The notes: generated from the letters alone by a model not told the origin. DNA of 64,000 nt from Amoebidium appalachense (GCA_963693365.1 CAVNZM010000008.1:7998001-8062000), one strand, 5' to 3'; positions 1 through 10,685 are shown, counted from the stretch's first letter. Program-made: numbers and translations.

Positions 1-110
1 TTATAAAGGATAGCTGCTTGGTGAGATCATCGGGGCTGTACCAGCTATACCTTTCATGGCATAAACTGAATCTCTCTTCCACAGCGACTCCAAGTTTAAA
101 AATCTTCGGC

Positions 111-263
111 ATGACCCTCAGGAAGATTTTGGGAAAACCCAAAGCTGCCAAAGTGAAAAGAGTTACGCGCTGGCCAGACCACCCTCGCGTGTCCGAAACA
201 AACAAGGTTGTCTATTGCTACAGGATCGATGGTCAGGTCATCAACAGCCCGGAGCAGCAGTAG
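111..263 (+). CDS. Short uncertain ORF or exon upstream of zinc-finger gene
   Basis: An ATG at 111 opens a 50-codon frame, lysine/arginine-rich at first. A pyrimidine-rich stretch ending in CAG at 74-82 also looks like a 3' splice site, and another frame reads open from there to beyond 207, so this may instead be an internal exon of a plus-strand gene entering from the left. The stop at 263 overlaps the in-frame upstream extension of the C2H2 ORF. No family is recognised and neither reading is secure. Confidence 0.2.
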   Translation: MTLRKILGKPKAAKVKRVTRWPDHPRVSETNKVVYCYRIDGQVINSPEQQ

Positions 264-300
264 CCGTTGGAAATTATTTTCTCCCCCTCTCAATAACACC

Positions 301-561
301 ATGTATCTGTGTACGTGCAAGACCCCCCAAGGCATCATGGTCCGCCCGTACAAGGTGTATCGGTGCACAGTCGACGGTTGCGGCTACTCCACCACCCGCA
401 ACAGCAACTTCGCGGCGCACAGCGACAGGCATGCGGGGATTCTGCGGCACGTGTGCGCGCATGCGGGGTGCGGGCGGCAGTTTCGGTATGCCTTGAGCCT
501 CAAGCGGCACATGCGGCTGCACACCAAAGAACCGGGGAGCCCGATTCGGACCCGAAACTAG
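301..561 (+). CDS. Small C2H2 zinc-finger protein
   Basis: An 86-residue ORF with two consecutive classical fingers: C-x4-C-x12-H-x3-H at about residues 23-44 (CTVDGC to HSDRH) and a second at about 51-73 (CAHAGC to HMRLH), ending in a short basic tail. Fingers of this kind usually bind DNA; the target is unknown. The start is set at ATG 301; an in-frame ATG at 229 would add 24 residues rich in Ser and Arg. It is intronless and convergent with the patatin gene, the two ends separated by a GC-rich inverted repeat. It could be a virus-like compact gene or the last exon of a host gene. The fingers are certain, the gene boundaries less so. Confidence 0.6.
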   Translation: MYLCTCKTPQGIMVRPYKVYRCTVDGCGYSTTRNSNFAAHSDRHAGILRHVCAHAGCGRQFRYALSLKRHMRLHTKEPGSPIRTRN

Positions 562-690
562 CGCGGGTGGCTGGGAGGGGCACGCGAGGCACGCGAGGCA
601 CAGGAGGCACGCGTGGCTGACGGGGCACCGGTGCACACAGGCCCCTCCCAGCCCCCCAGGCCCCCAGGCCCCCAGGCCCCCAGCCCGGAT
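557..690. repeat. GC-rich inverted repeat between convergent ORFs
   Basis: A stretch of about 134 bp very rich in G and C. GGCTGGGAGGGGC near 567 is the reverse complement of GCCCCTCCCAGCC near 641, so the transcript could fold into a 13-bp stem on either strand. Between them lie short GAGGCACGC repeats, followed by four AGGCCCCC-like repeats. Lying between two convergent stop codons, it could serve as a bidirectional 3'-end hairpin. A related block recurs at 2776-2990. Confidence 0.5.
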
Positions 691-733
691 GGGTGACCGA
701 GGACGACAGATGTGGACCCGACTCGGGGTGGGT

Positions 734-1645
734 TTATTGACGCGCCGCGGCGGCCCAGGTAGCAAACACCGTGCGGCCATCCGCAAGCGCCTGCGCGACC
801 TTCCCGGGGTCGACGTCCATGGGCGACGCAAACAGCCTCCGCTCCGGAGCGACCACCACGAGGCGGTCTCCGAGGCGGGTGCGGAGGTTGGCGAACTCGG
901 TGGCCGCCAGCTCGGTGCCCGAGTCACGCTGCAGAGCATAGCAGAGCTCCATGCCCGTTTTTGGCACGGATTCTGCGGGGCAGTGCGCCAGCGAGTCGCA
1001 CAGCACCGTGACGTAGATGCCGTCGAACCCATCGGCGGCATCCTCGAGTGCCTTGGTGAGGGGCACCAGCTCAGAGACCCCGCCGTCCAAAAACACGGTG
1101 CCGTCGTACTCGACGGGGGGGACCGCGAGTGGAAGGGCCGAAGACGCGCGCATGCCGACATGGTACTCGGGCCCTGTGAACCACCGCTCCTTCTTGTTGA
1201 GGAAGTCCCAGGCGACGCAGTGACAGCGCGTGTAGATGTCCGCGTCGATGCCCTCCAGAAGCGCCGCCGCACGCTCCTGCAGGGTGAAGCGGCTGTACGC
1301 CGCCCCGTACAGCATTGACCCCACAACCGTCCTCCAGCTTTTCGGAAGCAGCGCCATTGCGCCGCCCCACGGTTCCACAATGTCCTCCACGCACTTCAGC
1401 GTCCCCAGCTCGCGCGCCAGGTCGTCCAGGCGGTCGGCAACCACGAACGGCGCCACCAGCGCGCCGACGGACGTGCCGTACACACCGTCGACCTGGTACA
1501 GCCCCGACGCGAGCATCCCCTGCATGAACCCGACTTGGAAGCAGCCCTTGACGCCGCCCCCGGGCAGCAGGATCCGCACACGTGTCCTGGCTTGGGAGGG
1601 TGTGTCCATGTTGATGTAGGGCGCGATAAAAGTCGACGGCTTCAT
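734..1645 (-). CDS. Patatin-like phospholipase
   Basis: A 303-residue protein with all patatin-family landmarks in order: the oxyanion loop GGGVKG (about residues 28-33), the nucleophile elbow GTSVG (about 57-61, catalytic Ser) and the DGG box (FLDGG, about 187-191, catalytic Asp). This Ser-Asp dyad hydrolyses acyl chains from phospholipids. There is no signal peptide or membrane segment, so a cytosolic enzyme is likely. The length suits a stand-alone patatin domain. Its ATG overlaps the stop codon of the upstream Fic gene (ATGA at 1642-1645), so the two probably share one transcript. It has no introns, unlike the NUP93 and KDM4-like genes here. The architecture suggests viral or bacterial ancestry, which is inference. 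The third glycine-loop position is Lys rather than the usual Arg. Confidence 0.88.
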   Translation of the reverse strand: MKPSTFIAPYINMDTPSQARTRVRILLPGGGVKGCFQVGFMQGMLASGLYQVDGVYGTSVGALVAPFVVADRLDDLARELGTLKCVEDIVEPWGGAMALLPKSWRTVVGSMLYGAAYSRFTLQERAAALLEGIDADIYTRCHCVAWDFLNKKERWFTGPEYHVGMRASSALPLAVPPVEYDGTVFLDGGVSELVPLTKALEDAADGFDGIYVTVLCDSLAHCPAESVPKTGMELCYALQRDSGTELAATEFANLRTRLGDRLVVVAPERRLFASPMDVDPGKVAQALADGRTVFATWAAAARQ

Positions 1646-2439
1646 TCCAAATCCAGGGCGTTGCACACCGAGACCAGGTTTGCCCTTGCGCAGTCCAGCA
1701 CGAAGGCCGCCAGCTCGGAGTAGTCGTGGGGCGGCGGCTGGCTCTGCGCGGCCAGCAGCAGCGAGTGGTAGCGCTCGCGGGACCTGCGGTCTGTGTACAA
1801 CGAGAGGGGAACGGCAATATAGGGCGAGAGCAGCACGCTGACCAACAGACGGGCGACGCGCCCGTTGCCGTTGCTGAACGGGTGGATGTAGAGGAACTCC
1901 CCGAGGAAACGGGCGGCGACCTGTATGGCACCGAGAACGTCATTGCAGCCTTGGAGTTCGGTGCGTGTACTTTCGAACAGACGCTTGAGAGCCTCTTCGA
2001 TCTTGAACGGTGCAAGGTACTGATGACTGCAGCCTGCGGGAAGCGCAAAGCGCACCCGATACCGTCCAGCGCTATCGAGCAGCCCGTCCATGACCTTGCG
2101 ATGGACCTCCCTAGCGAGCTCCACCGTAAACGTGCCTGGATCAATCCCCTTCCAAACCCACGGTGTGGGGAACAGCTCGCGAACTGCTGTAACGACGTTT
2201 TTCAGTTTCTTCGATGAGCGCGTGTGTTCGGACATTTTATCGGGGCAGGAGATCAGCCTCTCAATATGTTCGACTGGGACCTTTTCGTTTATTTCCAATT
2301 CCATCAGGTGCTTGATGTATAACACTAGGTGGTGCGTTGTGTATCCCTGCATGAACAAAGCGCTGCTCTTATCGTTATCCAAAAACGTGCGCACCAGGTT
2401 GAGGCAGCGCACAACAGCACCTTCGCTGAGTTGAGACAT
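1642..2439 (-). CDS. Fic-domain protein (AMPylase-like)
   Basis: A 265-residue protein from the chosen ATG at 2439; an in-frame ATG at 2508 would add 23 residues. The Fic signature HPFSNGNGRVAR lies at about residues 185-196, preceded by the helix FLGEFLYI. Fic enzymes use the His to transfer AMP or another nucleotide moiety to a hydroxyl side chain of a target protein. The position usually Asp or Glu in HPFx[DE]GNGR is Asn here, as in some bacterial Fic families, so metal binding and activity need testing. No inhibitory [ST]xxxE[GN] helix was recognised with confidence. The stop overlaps the start of the patatin gene by four bases. It is intronless and GC-rich. The substrate is unknown. Confidence 0.85.
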   Translation of the reverse strand: MSQLSEGAVVRCLNLVRTFLDNDKSSALFMQGYTTHHLVLYIKHLMELEINEKVPVEHIERLISCPDKMSEHTRSSKKLKNVVTAVRELFPTPWVWKGIDPGTFTVELAREVHRKVMDGLLDSAGRYRVRFALPAGCSHQYLAPFKIEEALKRLFESTRTELQGCNDVLGAIQVAARFLGEFLYIHPFSNGNGRVARLLVSVLLSPYIAVPLSLYTDRRSRERYHSLLLAAQSQPPPHDYSELAAFVLDCARANLVSVCNALDLE

Positions 2440-2508
2440 CACGGTGTTGAACCGACAGATAAAGTACCACAAACTATCAAAATCGACCTTTACGTCACAC
2501 GGCAACAA

Positions 2509-2990
2509 CCCGGCCCATATCCACCTGCGCGTTCACCACCCTGTTCTCCTGCCCACCGGCCCCTACCCAGTCCAACGTTTTCTCCACAAACCAGAGAGAA
2601 CACGGCAGTGCCCATGAACGTTTGGCCCGCAATTTGCTAGAGAACAGCATCGCCGGTCCCCCCCATGTCTCCCGGAACCCAAGAGAACACCATGGCATCC
2701 CCAACCATGTCTCCCGGATCCTTGGAGAACAGGTGCCGGGGGGTGGACCCTGTTCGCCGATTGCTTTTTCCTAGGAGCGGGCATGAGGGGCACGCGAGGC
2801 ATGCACGGCCGGCGAGGCACAGTGGTCTCACAGGACCACGGAGCCCGAAAGCCCGACCCAACTGGCGCGGGCGTGGGGGCCCGGGAGGCATGCAAGGGGG
2901 AGACACAGCGGGCTCACGGGTCTGTGTGCCACAGGCGCCCCTCCCAGCCCCCCCCAGCCCCCCAGCCACCCGCTACAGGCAACGCGGAAC
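2509..2990. repeat. GC-rich spacer with short repeats 5' of the Fic gene
   Basis: At about 2660-2740 short units of the form CCATGTCTCCCGGA...GAGAACA recur. From 2776 to 2990 a second GC-rich block shares GGGGCACGCGAGGC, GGCGAGGCACA and GCCCCTCCCAGCCCCCC with the block at 557-690 in the same orientation. The two related blocks therefore bracket the Fic-patatin pair. ORFs across this block are low-complexity and no coding evidence was found. Confidence 0.45.
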
Positions 2991-3629
2991 CACAACTTCG
3001 TTCCAAAGCAGCGCCAGATGTGCCAATAAACGGCCAAAGCAGCGCGCAGTTGGCTACCCTGCTATTCGATCTGATTGGTCGAAAGCGTTCAAGATCCTGA
3101 CCAAGATTTCAGAATCTGTTTGTAATCGTTGAGAGGACTATTTCTTCGCGATTTCTATTTGAAATGTGATCGAATTGTTTATAAAACTATCTTGAATATG
3201 ACATTAGTTATAAAACGTTTGATTTTATTCTTATGTTTGGTTCTAAGGGATAGAAGAGAAAAAGGCATCAGCTGTCATTGAAAAATCTTGAAGCACTGGC
3301 ATTGCCTGCTCTTCGCAGGATCTGATTGGATCTTGAATTGGTTGTCATCCAATCCCCAACAGCCAATCGTACAGTCTGGTGATCTGGATCTGAAAGCATT
3401 CTTCCAATCAAACGCGTGACTGTCATTTCAAGCATTGTTTAATTGACCAATCGGATATCATTTCGTCAGCATCAGTTGGGAATTGGCTTCTAAGGGCACG
3501 GCACAGCTGATAGGGTGTCACTTTCACACACCTTCTGTAGTGTCAACATCAAAGGCTTTGAAGTCGCTTGTTAGGTCGCCTTTTACTGATTTTTCGCTTT
3601 GCACCCCCATTTCTACACACACACACACC
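2991..3629. promoter_or_regulatory. CCAAT-rich intergenic promoter region
   Basis: AT-richer than its flanks and without a credible ORF. It carries at least seven CCAAT/ATTGG pentamers between 3068 and 3490, in both orientations. NF-Y-type factors bind such boxes. It lies between the divergent Fic/patatin (-) and BED-like (+) genes, and a short (CA)n run abuts the start codon at 3630. Confidence 0.4.
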
Positions 3630-4317
3630 ATGGAACAAGTAGGCAAGCGCAGCTACAAATGGCTGACCGATCACCTTTTCACTAAGAACACCAAGGACAA
3701 ATACATGGTCAAGTGCCGCGCTTGTGTCGCTGACATGCACAGCGACCAGATCCCCTCGCATGTGAAGGTGTGCAGGGAATTAAACCACTGCCAGGACGCC
3801 ATCCTTGCCCTCGTCGCCGCAGAGAACGCCGTCGGGCCCGCGCGCGACAAGGTGCGTCCGTTGGTCACGGAGTTCGGGGGGGTGCGCCGTGGCTGCACAG
3901 TCCGTTGTGCCGGGTCTGCGCCAGTACCTGCAGCAGCCTGGGCGCAACGTCGTGGGCGCGGCTAAGGCACGGGCGGTGGCGCAGGCGCTCCACGACATGG
4001 CAGAGGCGGCTCGGGCGGTTAAGGACGGGTATGTGGGTTTTTGGTCGGCGGAGGATGCTGTGGAGCGCAACAAGCAAGCGCTGCGCCATCGGATTGCCGA
4101 ACGTGTCCACCGCCGCCAGGGCGGGGAGGGGCCCGGCCAGTTCGCCTACGTTCCCCACCCCCCGGTTCTCCCCGTCCAAACCTCGTCCCCTTTGCGCTCA
4201 CACCCGGGGAGCTTGCAAGTGGCAACGTGCTCCGGCAGTGCGAGATATTTCTGTTTGATCGAGTGCAGAGGGATCCGAAGTACCCTCCCGGGAAACGTAT
4301 CGACTCGGACGATGTGT
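3630..4317 (+). CDS. BED-like zinc-finger protein, frame-broken, cut by gap
   Basis: The ATG at 3630 opens a protein with a Cys-x2-Cys...His-x3-Cys finger (CRAC then HVKVC, about residues 31-52), like the C2HC or BED fingers of DNA-binding and transposase-related proteins. The first frame ends at 3965. The protein-like reading changes frame at the seven-base G run near 3877 and again near the C runs at 4150-4190, continuing open to the N gap. The middle section is Ala-rich and helical-looking. Frame changes at homopolymers suggest consensus errors, but decay cannot be excluded. The C-terminus is missing. It is too short to tell whether it is a transposon or a virus-like gene. Confidence 0.5.
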
Positions 4318-4817
4318 NNNNNNNNNNNNNNNNNNNNNNNNNNNNNNNNNNNNNNNNNNNNNNNNNNNNNNNNNNNNNNNNNNNNNNNNNNNNNNNNNNN
4401 NNNNNNNNNNNNNNNNNNNNNNNNNNNNNNNNNNNNNNNNNNNNNNNNNNNNNNNNNNNNNNNNNNNNNNNNNNNNNNNNNNNNNNNNNNNNNNNNNNNN
4501 NNNNNNNNNNNNNNNNNNNNNNNNNNNNNNNNNNNNNNNNNNNNNNNNNNNNNNNNNNNNNNNNNNNNNNNNNNNNNNNNNNNNNNNNNNNNNNNNNNNN
4601 NNNNNNNNNNNNNNNNNNNNNNNNNNNNNNNNNNNNNNNNNNNNNNNNNNNNNNNNNNNNNNNNNNNNNNNNNNNNNNNNNNNNNNNNNNNNNNNNNNNN
4701 NNNNNNNNNNNNNNNNNNNNNNNNNNNNNNNNNNNNNNNNNNNNNNNNNNNNNNNNNNNNNNNNNNNNNNNNNNNNNNNNNNNNNNNNNNNNNNNNNNNN
4801 NNNNNNNNNNNNNNNNN
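4318..4817. other. Assembly gap of 500 N
   Basis: Exactly 500 N, the form of a scaffolding placeholder of arbitrary length. The right edge resumes in (GT)n. Linkage and true distance between the left 4.3 kb and the rest are not proven by this sequence. Confidence 0.98.
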
Positions 4818-5078
4818 GTGTGTGTGTGACAATGTACGTGCCAGTGTGCTTGTACACAGATTGAAAAGGAGACTTGGGGTATATTAAATGGAGTCTCTCC
4901 CGCTACCACGGGCAAATACATTCAATAATCATTACGGAAACTTGGTACTGTTACCGGGCAAATACAATATACATGAAAATTTGGATAAGATTGAAGCAGA
5001 TCACATTCGAATAAACATTACAGAAAACTTGGTATGAAAACTTTGTACCACGTCTTTCCTCCACCACACCCATCACAA

Positions 5079-5136
<58 letters not shown>

Positions 5137-5378
5137 TAAGTAAGATGTGAATGTGGGGCCTACCCGCCGCCACCACCACAACTACGTTTCCCCCACTGCA
5201 CCCACCACAAACCCTAAGTAAGATGTGAATGTGGGGCCTACCCGCCGCCACCACCACAACTACGTTTCCCCCACCGCACCCACCACAAACCCTAAGTAAG
5301 ATGTGAATGTGGGGCCTACCCGCCGCCACCACCACAACTACGTTTCCCCCACCACACCCACCACAAACCATGTGTGGT
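4818..5378. repeat. G50 tract and 78-bp tandem repeat, 3' of KDM4-like gene
   Basis: A run of about 50 G (5084-5133) is followed by three copies of a 78-bp unit (5134-5368), nearly identical. The unit starts CCCTAAGTAAG and contains CCGCCGCCACCACCACAAC. A partial diverged copy of the unit's end precedes the G tract. The block begins about ten bases beyond the KDM4-like stop codon, so it may form its 3' UTR. No coding sequence was seen. Confidence 0.8.
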
Positions 5379-5699
5379 CTACCCACTCAAAAGCTCCTCC
5401 TCGAACTGCTCGATGTCAGCCTTGTACTTCTCTCTCAGCTTTTTCCACTGTGCATGGGACACCTGTGGGTTGATAGTTGGGTGTAAGTAGTAGTCCAGCC
5501 AGGTGATTTGTTTATGCAAGGCTCAGACATCACTGTATGCCATTACCTCAAACACACCCACGCACCCACCAATACACCACCATGGCACACACCCACAGGA
5601 AACGAACTCCTACGTGTGGACCAGGTCAAGAAAAACTCTGCAAGGACCCAAAAAACCGTTTTTACGAACCCCTACATGTAATTGTGAATGCTAGGGCAT

Positions 5700-5774
<75 letters not shown>

Positions 5775-5868
5775 TTTTTTTTTTTTTTTTTTTTTTTTTT
5801 TGTTTTTTTTTTTTTTTTTTTTTTTTTTTGTTGTTGTTTTTTTTTTTTTTTTTTTTTTGTTGTTGTTT

Positions 5869-5899
<31 letters not shown>

Positions 5900-8153
5900 T
5901 ACCTCGAAAACGAGTTCCCTGTCAGTGTAGCCACACGTGCATGCCGGGGGGGGCTTCTTGCCAGCGACCACAAGCCAGTTGACCGTGGCAAAATTTACCG
6001 CCTCGGCCAAGCTGCTACCAGTAGCATACCCAAAGTGGTATGCCCCAGGCAATGTGTAGATGACCTCGCCGGCCTGCTGAACCGTGTGCTGCACAGGGAC
6101 ACCCTTCTTCATCAAGTAACGGGGGTGGATGAACACAGACTGTCCCACCCACATGTTAGTCATATGAAAAACCGGGTGGTCGTTTTTGTAAGTGCTTTTT
6201 TGTTTTTTGTTCTTCACGTCATTCACGTCAGTGTCTACCACTCCCTCTCTCTCTCTTCTTGTAGTCCTCTGTTGTGTGTGTGGTCGTTTTTTTTTTTTTT
6301 TTTTTTTTTTTTTGGGGGGGGGGGGGGGGGTGAGGGATTACCTTATGCTGTGTGACTTTCTTGCAGATACCGGCCCCCGAAAGGCCAAGCCTCTTGTAGA
6401 TATCCTCGAGGATAGACGTGACCTGTCCATTGTACTCTGCATGACTATATACCAGCTTTTGTCTCCGGGCCCACGGGTCATGATGTTGACACTTCCGAGC
6501 AGAACGTCTTCTGTGTGGGGCACAAACGGACCCCCAGTCGTGACACTGCAAAGAGGCATGGGATTAGTTGGGGCTAAAACAGTAATTACTTCCGACTAGA
6601 TGTGGCTCCGATACATTCCGAAAAGACCGACCCATACACACACCCAGGATGGTTCTGTGAACATAAGGGGCATTTTGCAAGCCTGCTTTTTGGGGGGGGC
6701 ATACTTATAGAGCATCGGTGATGAGATGCCCACACGATTCTTGAATTCTCTTGATACTATTGAGTCAACCGTCTCCAAGCTGAACATGTAGTCGATTTCT
6801 TTCCTCACCACCTGTCCCTCCTGTTAGTGCCTTCATGTTCACCATTCAACAACACACAGCATGCCTACATATACCCACCACAGTGCATCAACACAACATA
6901 CACTCTCCGCTGCACACACACGCACGCACGCATGCCTACACAACATACACTCTCCGCACAAACGCACGCACGCACGCATGCCTACACAACATACACTCTC
7001 CGCACAAACGCACGCACGCACGCATGCCTACACAACATACACTCTCCGCACAAACACACGCACGCACGCATCCCTACACAACATACACTCTCCGCACAAA
7101 CACACGCACGCACGCATCCCTACACAACATACACTCTCCGAACAAACACACGCACGCACGCATGCCTACACAACATACACTCTCCGCACAAACACACGCA
7201 CGCACGCATGCCTACACAACATACACTCTCCGAACAAACACACGCACGCACGCATGCCTACACAACAAACACTCTCCGCACAAACACACACACGCACGCA
7301 TGCCTACACAACATACACTCTCCGCACAAACACACACACGCACGCATGCCTACACAACATACACTCTCCGCACAAACACACACACGCACGCATGCCTACA
7401 CAACATACACTCTCCGCACAAAAACACGATCCGCACAAACACACACACGCACGCATGCCTACACAACATACACTCTCCGCACAAACACACTCTCCGCACA
7501 AACACACGCACGCACGCATGCCTACACAACATACACTCTCCGCACAAACACACGCACGCACGCATGCCTACACAACATACACTCTCCGCACAAACACACG
7601 CACACAACATACAATCTCCGCCGCACACACACGTACCTCACTGGGTGTATGGGTGTTTTTAAGAGGCTTCAGATCTGTTCCGTAAAGGAACATTGATCTT
7701 TCACCGTCCGATAGGGAGTCCAACAACCTCCAAAACTCCTCCTCCCCCAACGTATCCCCCTGCCCAATCGTGTTAGCCCCTGTTCATGGTAACCACATCC
7801 TAATGGTTGCAAATACGCACCTCTGGAATTTGCCCTGTGATGTCCTCCCTATAAACGAGGAAGACGTCCTTGATGGTGGTACCCTCCACCCAAATCCGGG
7901 TGTAGGATTCTCACTCGTGTGGCCCGAGCAGCCTTTTCCAGCCCCTGCACTGCCGGCTCGGGAGGCACGAACTTGACGGCACCAGCTGCCCGAACTTCGT
8001 GTTGTTTCTCCATCGACAAACTTATCTCCTCCAAGGAGAGCTTTTCTAGATACACTTGGCGGAGATGTTTTACGGGTACCTCGTTGAACCCCGCCACCTC
8101 CCCAGTCTCGGTGTCTTGTTGTTGCCCCCTGTCCACCTCTTCCGCTTCTTGCT
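5379..8153 (-). CDS. KDM4-like JmjC histone lysine demethylase, catalytic part
   Basis: The exons join into a KDM4/JMJD2-type protein: 7821-8153 (JmjN-like, with KFVPPEP), 7637-7759, 6705-6820, 6342-6545, 5903-6194 and 5379-5462 (stop TAG). JmjC enzymes oxidatively demethylate histone lysines using Fe(II) and 2-oxoglutarate in the nucleus. Visible landmarks are the Fe ligands HTED and the distal His in GAYHFGY, KSWYIV, NFATVNW, and the KDM4-type zinc site, C-x5-H (CKKVTQH) plus CTC. The Asn that human KDM4 has eight residues after the distal Fe-ligand His is Ser here. The zinc-ligand segment lies in a frame one base off the HTED segment (change near 6475), and the JmjN exon holds one extra base near 7925; both look like consensus indels. 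No PHD or Tudor domain follows; the protein ends soon after JmjC. Confidence 0.85.
5699..5900. repeat. (GT)n, interrupted poly-T and G tract in KDM4-like intron
   Basis: About 70 bp of GT, then about 100 bp of T broken by GTTGTTG spacers, then about 21 G abutting the splice donor. On the coding strand the intron therefore starts GTAC followed by a C tract and ends in (CA)n. It lies in the intron between the last two exons. Confidence 0.9.
6893..7630. repeat. 46-bp minisatellite in KDM4-like intron
   Basis: About 15 units of 46 bp containing CATGCCTACACAACATACAC and CTCTCCGCACAAA, with few substitutions (for example CATCCC for CATGCC) and one short interruption near 7420-7435. The long Thr-His-rich ORFs here are repeat artefacts. 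It fills the intron 6821-7636. Confidence 0.92.
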
Positions 8154-8164
8154 CTGTGTGTGCG

Positions 8165-8219
8165 TGTGTGGGGGGGGATTAGCCGAGTGCATGCATGCGT
8201 GCAGGTGCCTTCCCGTGGT

Positions 8220-8250
<31 letters not shown>

Positions 8251-8300
8251 GGGGGGATTAGCCGAGTGCATGCATGCGTGCAGGTGCCTTCCCGTGGTGT

Positions 8301-8331
<31 letters not shown>

Positions 8332-8376
8332 GGGGGATTAGCCGAGTGCATGCATGCGTGCAGGTGCCTCCCCGTG

Positions 8377-8421
<45 letters not shown>

Positions 8422-8467
8422 GCCGAGTGCATGCATGCGTGCAGGTGCCTTCCCGTGGTGTGTGTGT

Positions 8468-8498
<31 letters not shown>

Positions 8499-8580
8499 TT
8501 AGCCGAGTGCATGCATGCGTGCAGGTGCCTGGGGGGGGGGATTAGCCGAGTGCATGCATGCGTGCAGGTGCCTTCCCGTG

Positions 8581-8611
<31 letters not shown>

Positions 8612-8663
8612 GGGGGGGGGGATTAGCCGAGTGCATGCATGCGTGCAGGTGCCTTCCCGTGGT

Positions 8664-8709
<46 letters not shown>

Positions 8710-8803
8710 TTAGCCGAGTGCATGCATGCGTGCAGGTGCCTGGGGGGGGGGATTAGCCGAGTGCATGCATGCGTGCAGGTGCCTTCCCGTGGTGTGTGTG
8801 TGT

Positions 8804-8834
<31 letters not shown>

Positions 8835-8916
8835 TTAGCCGAGTGCATGCATGAGTGCAGGTGCCTGGGGGGGGGGATTAGCCGAGTGCATGCATGCGTG
8901 CAGGTGCCTTCCCGTG

Positions 8917-8947
<31 letters not shown>

Positions 8948-9287
8948 GGGGGGGGGATTAGCCGAGTGCATGCATGCGTGCAGGTGCCTGGGGGGGGGAT
9001 TAGCCGAGTGCATGCATGCGTGCAGGTGCCTTCCCGTGGTGTGTGTGTGTGGGGGGGGGGGGGGGGGGGGGGGGGGATTAGCCGAGTGCATGCATGCGTG
9101 CAGGTGCCTGGGGGGGGGGGGATTAGCCGAGTGCATGCATGCGTGCAGGTGCCTTCCCGTGGTGTGTGTGTGTGGGGGGGGGGGGGGGGGGGGGGGGGGG
9201 GATTAGCCGAGTGCATGCATGCGTGCAGGTGCCTGGGGGGGGGGGATTAGCCGAGTGCATGCATGCGTGCAGGTGCCTTCCCGTGGT

Positions 9288-9318
<31 letters not shown>

Positions 9319-9439
9319 GGATTAGCCGAGTGCATGCATGCGTGCAGGTGCCTTCCCGTGGTGTGTGTGTGTGGGGGGGGGGGGGGGGGGGGGGGGGGGA
9401 TTAGCCGAGTGCATGCATGCGTGCAGGTGCCTTCCCGTG

Positions 9440-9470
<31 letters not shown>

Positions 9471-9649
9471 GGGGGGATTAGCCGAGTGCATGCATGCGTG
9501 CAGGTGCCTGGGGGGGGGGATTAGCCGAGTGCATGCATGCGTGCAGGTGCCTGGGGGGGGGATTAGCCGAGTGCATGCATGCGTGCAGGTGCCTGGGGGG
9601 GGGGGATTAGCCGAGTGCATGCATGCGTGCAGGTGCCTTCCCGTGGTGT

Positions 9650-9680
<31 letters not shown>

Positions 9681-9728
9681 GGGGGGATTAGCCGAGTGCA
9701 TGCATGCGTGCAGGTGCCTTCCCGTGGT

Positions 9729-9783
<55 letters not shown>

Positions 9784-9824
9784 TTAGCCGAGTGCATGCA
9801 TGCGTGCAGGTGCCTTCCCGTGGT

Positions 9825-9855
<31 letters not shown>

Positions 9856-10069
9856 GGGGGGGGGGATTAGCCGAGTGCATGCATGCGTGCAGGTGCCTGG
9901 GGGGGGGGGATTAGCCGAGTGCATGCATGCGTGCAGGTGCCTTCCCGTGGTGTGTGTGTGTGGGGGGGGGGGGGGGGGGGGGGGGATTAGCCGAGTGCAT
10001 GCATGCGTGCAGGTGCCTGGGGGGGGGGGATTAGCCGAGTGCATGCATGCGTGCAGGTGCCTTCCCGTG

Positions 10070-10100
<31 letters not shown>

Positions 10101-10191
10101 GGGGGGGATTAGCCGAGTGCATGCATGCGTGCAGGTGCCTGGGGGGGGGGGATTAGCCGAGTGCATGCATGCGTGCAGGTGCCTTCCCGTG

Positions 10192-10222
<31 letters not shown>

Positions 10223-10359
10223 GGGGGGATTAGCCGAGTGCATGCATGCGTGCAGGTGCCTTCCCGTGGTGTGTGTGTGTGGGGGGGGGGGGGGGGGGGG
10301 GGGGGATTAGCCGAGTGCATGCATGCGTGCAGGTGCCTTCCCGTGGTGTGTGTGCGTGT

Positions 10360-10391
<32 letters not shown>

Positions 10392-10560
10392 TTAGCCGAG
10401 TGCATGCATGCGTGCAGGTGCCTGGGGGGGGGGGATTAGCCGAGTGCATGCATGCGTGCAGGTGCCTGGGGGGGGGGATTAGCCGAGTGCATGCATGCGT
10501 GCAGGTGCCTGGGGGGGGGGATTAGCCGAGTGCATGCATGCGTGCAGGTGCCTTCCCGTG

Positions 10561-10591
<31 letters not shown>

Positions 10592-10648
10592 GGGGGATTA
10601 GCCGAGTGCATGCATGCGTGCAGGTGCCTTCCCGTGGTGTGTGTGTGT

Positions 10649-10685
<37 letters not shown>

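Noticed and set aside
5084-5133. G50 tract as a telomere remnant
   Set aside because: Pure G without a telomeric T/A pattern; similar tracts occur throughout the introns.
6827-7696. Long Thr/His-rich ORFs of about 275-290 codons in three frames
   Set aside because: They are translations of a 46-bp tandem repeat without stops in any frame. The region is an intron of the KDM4-like gene.
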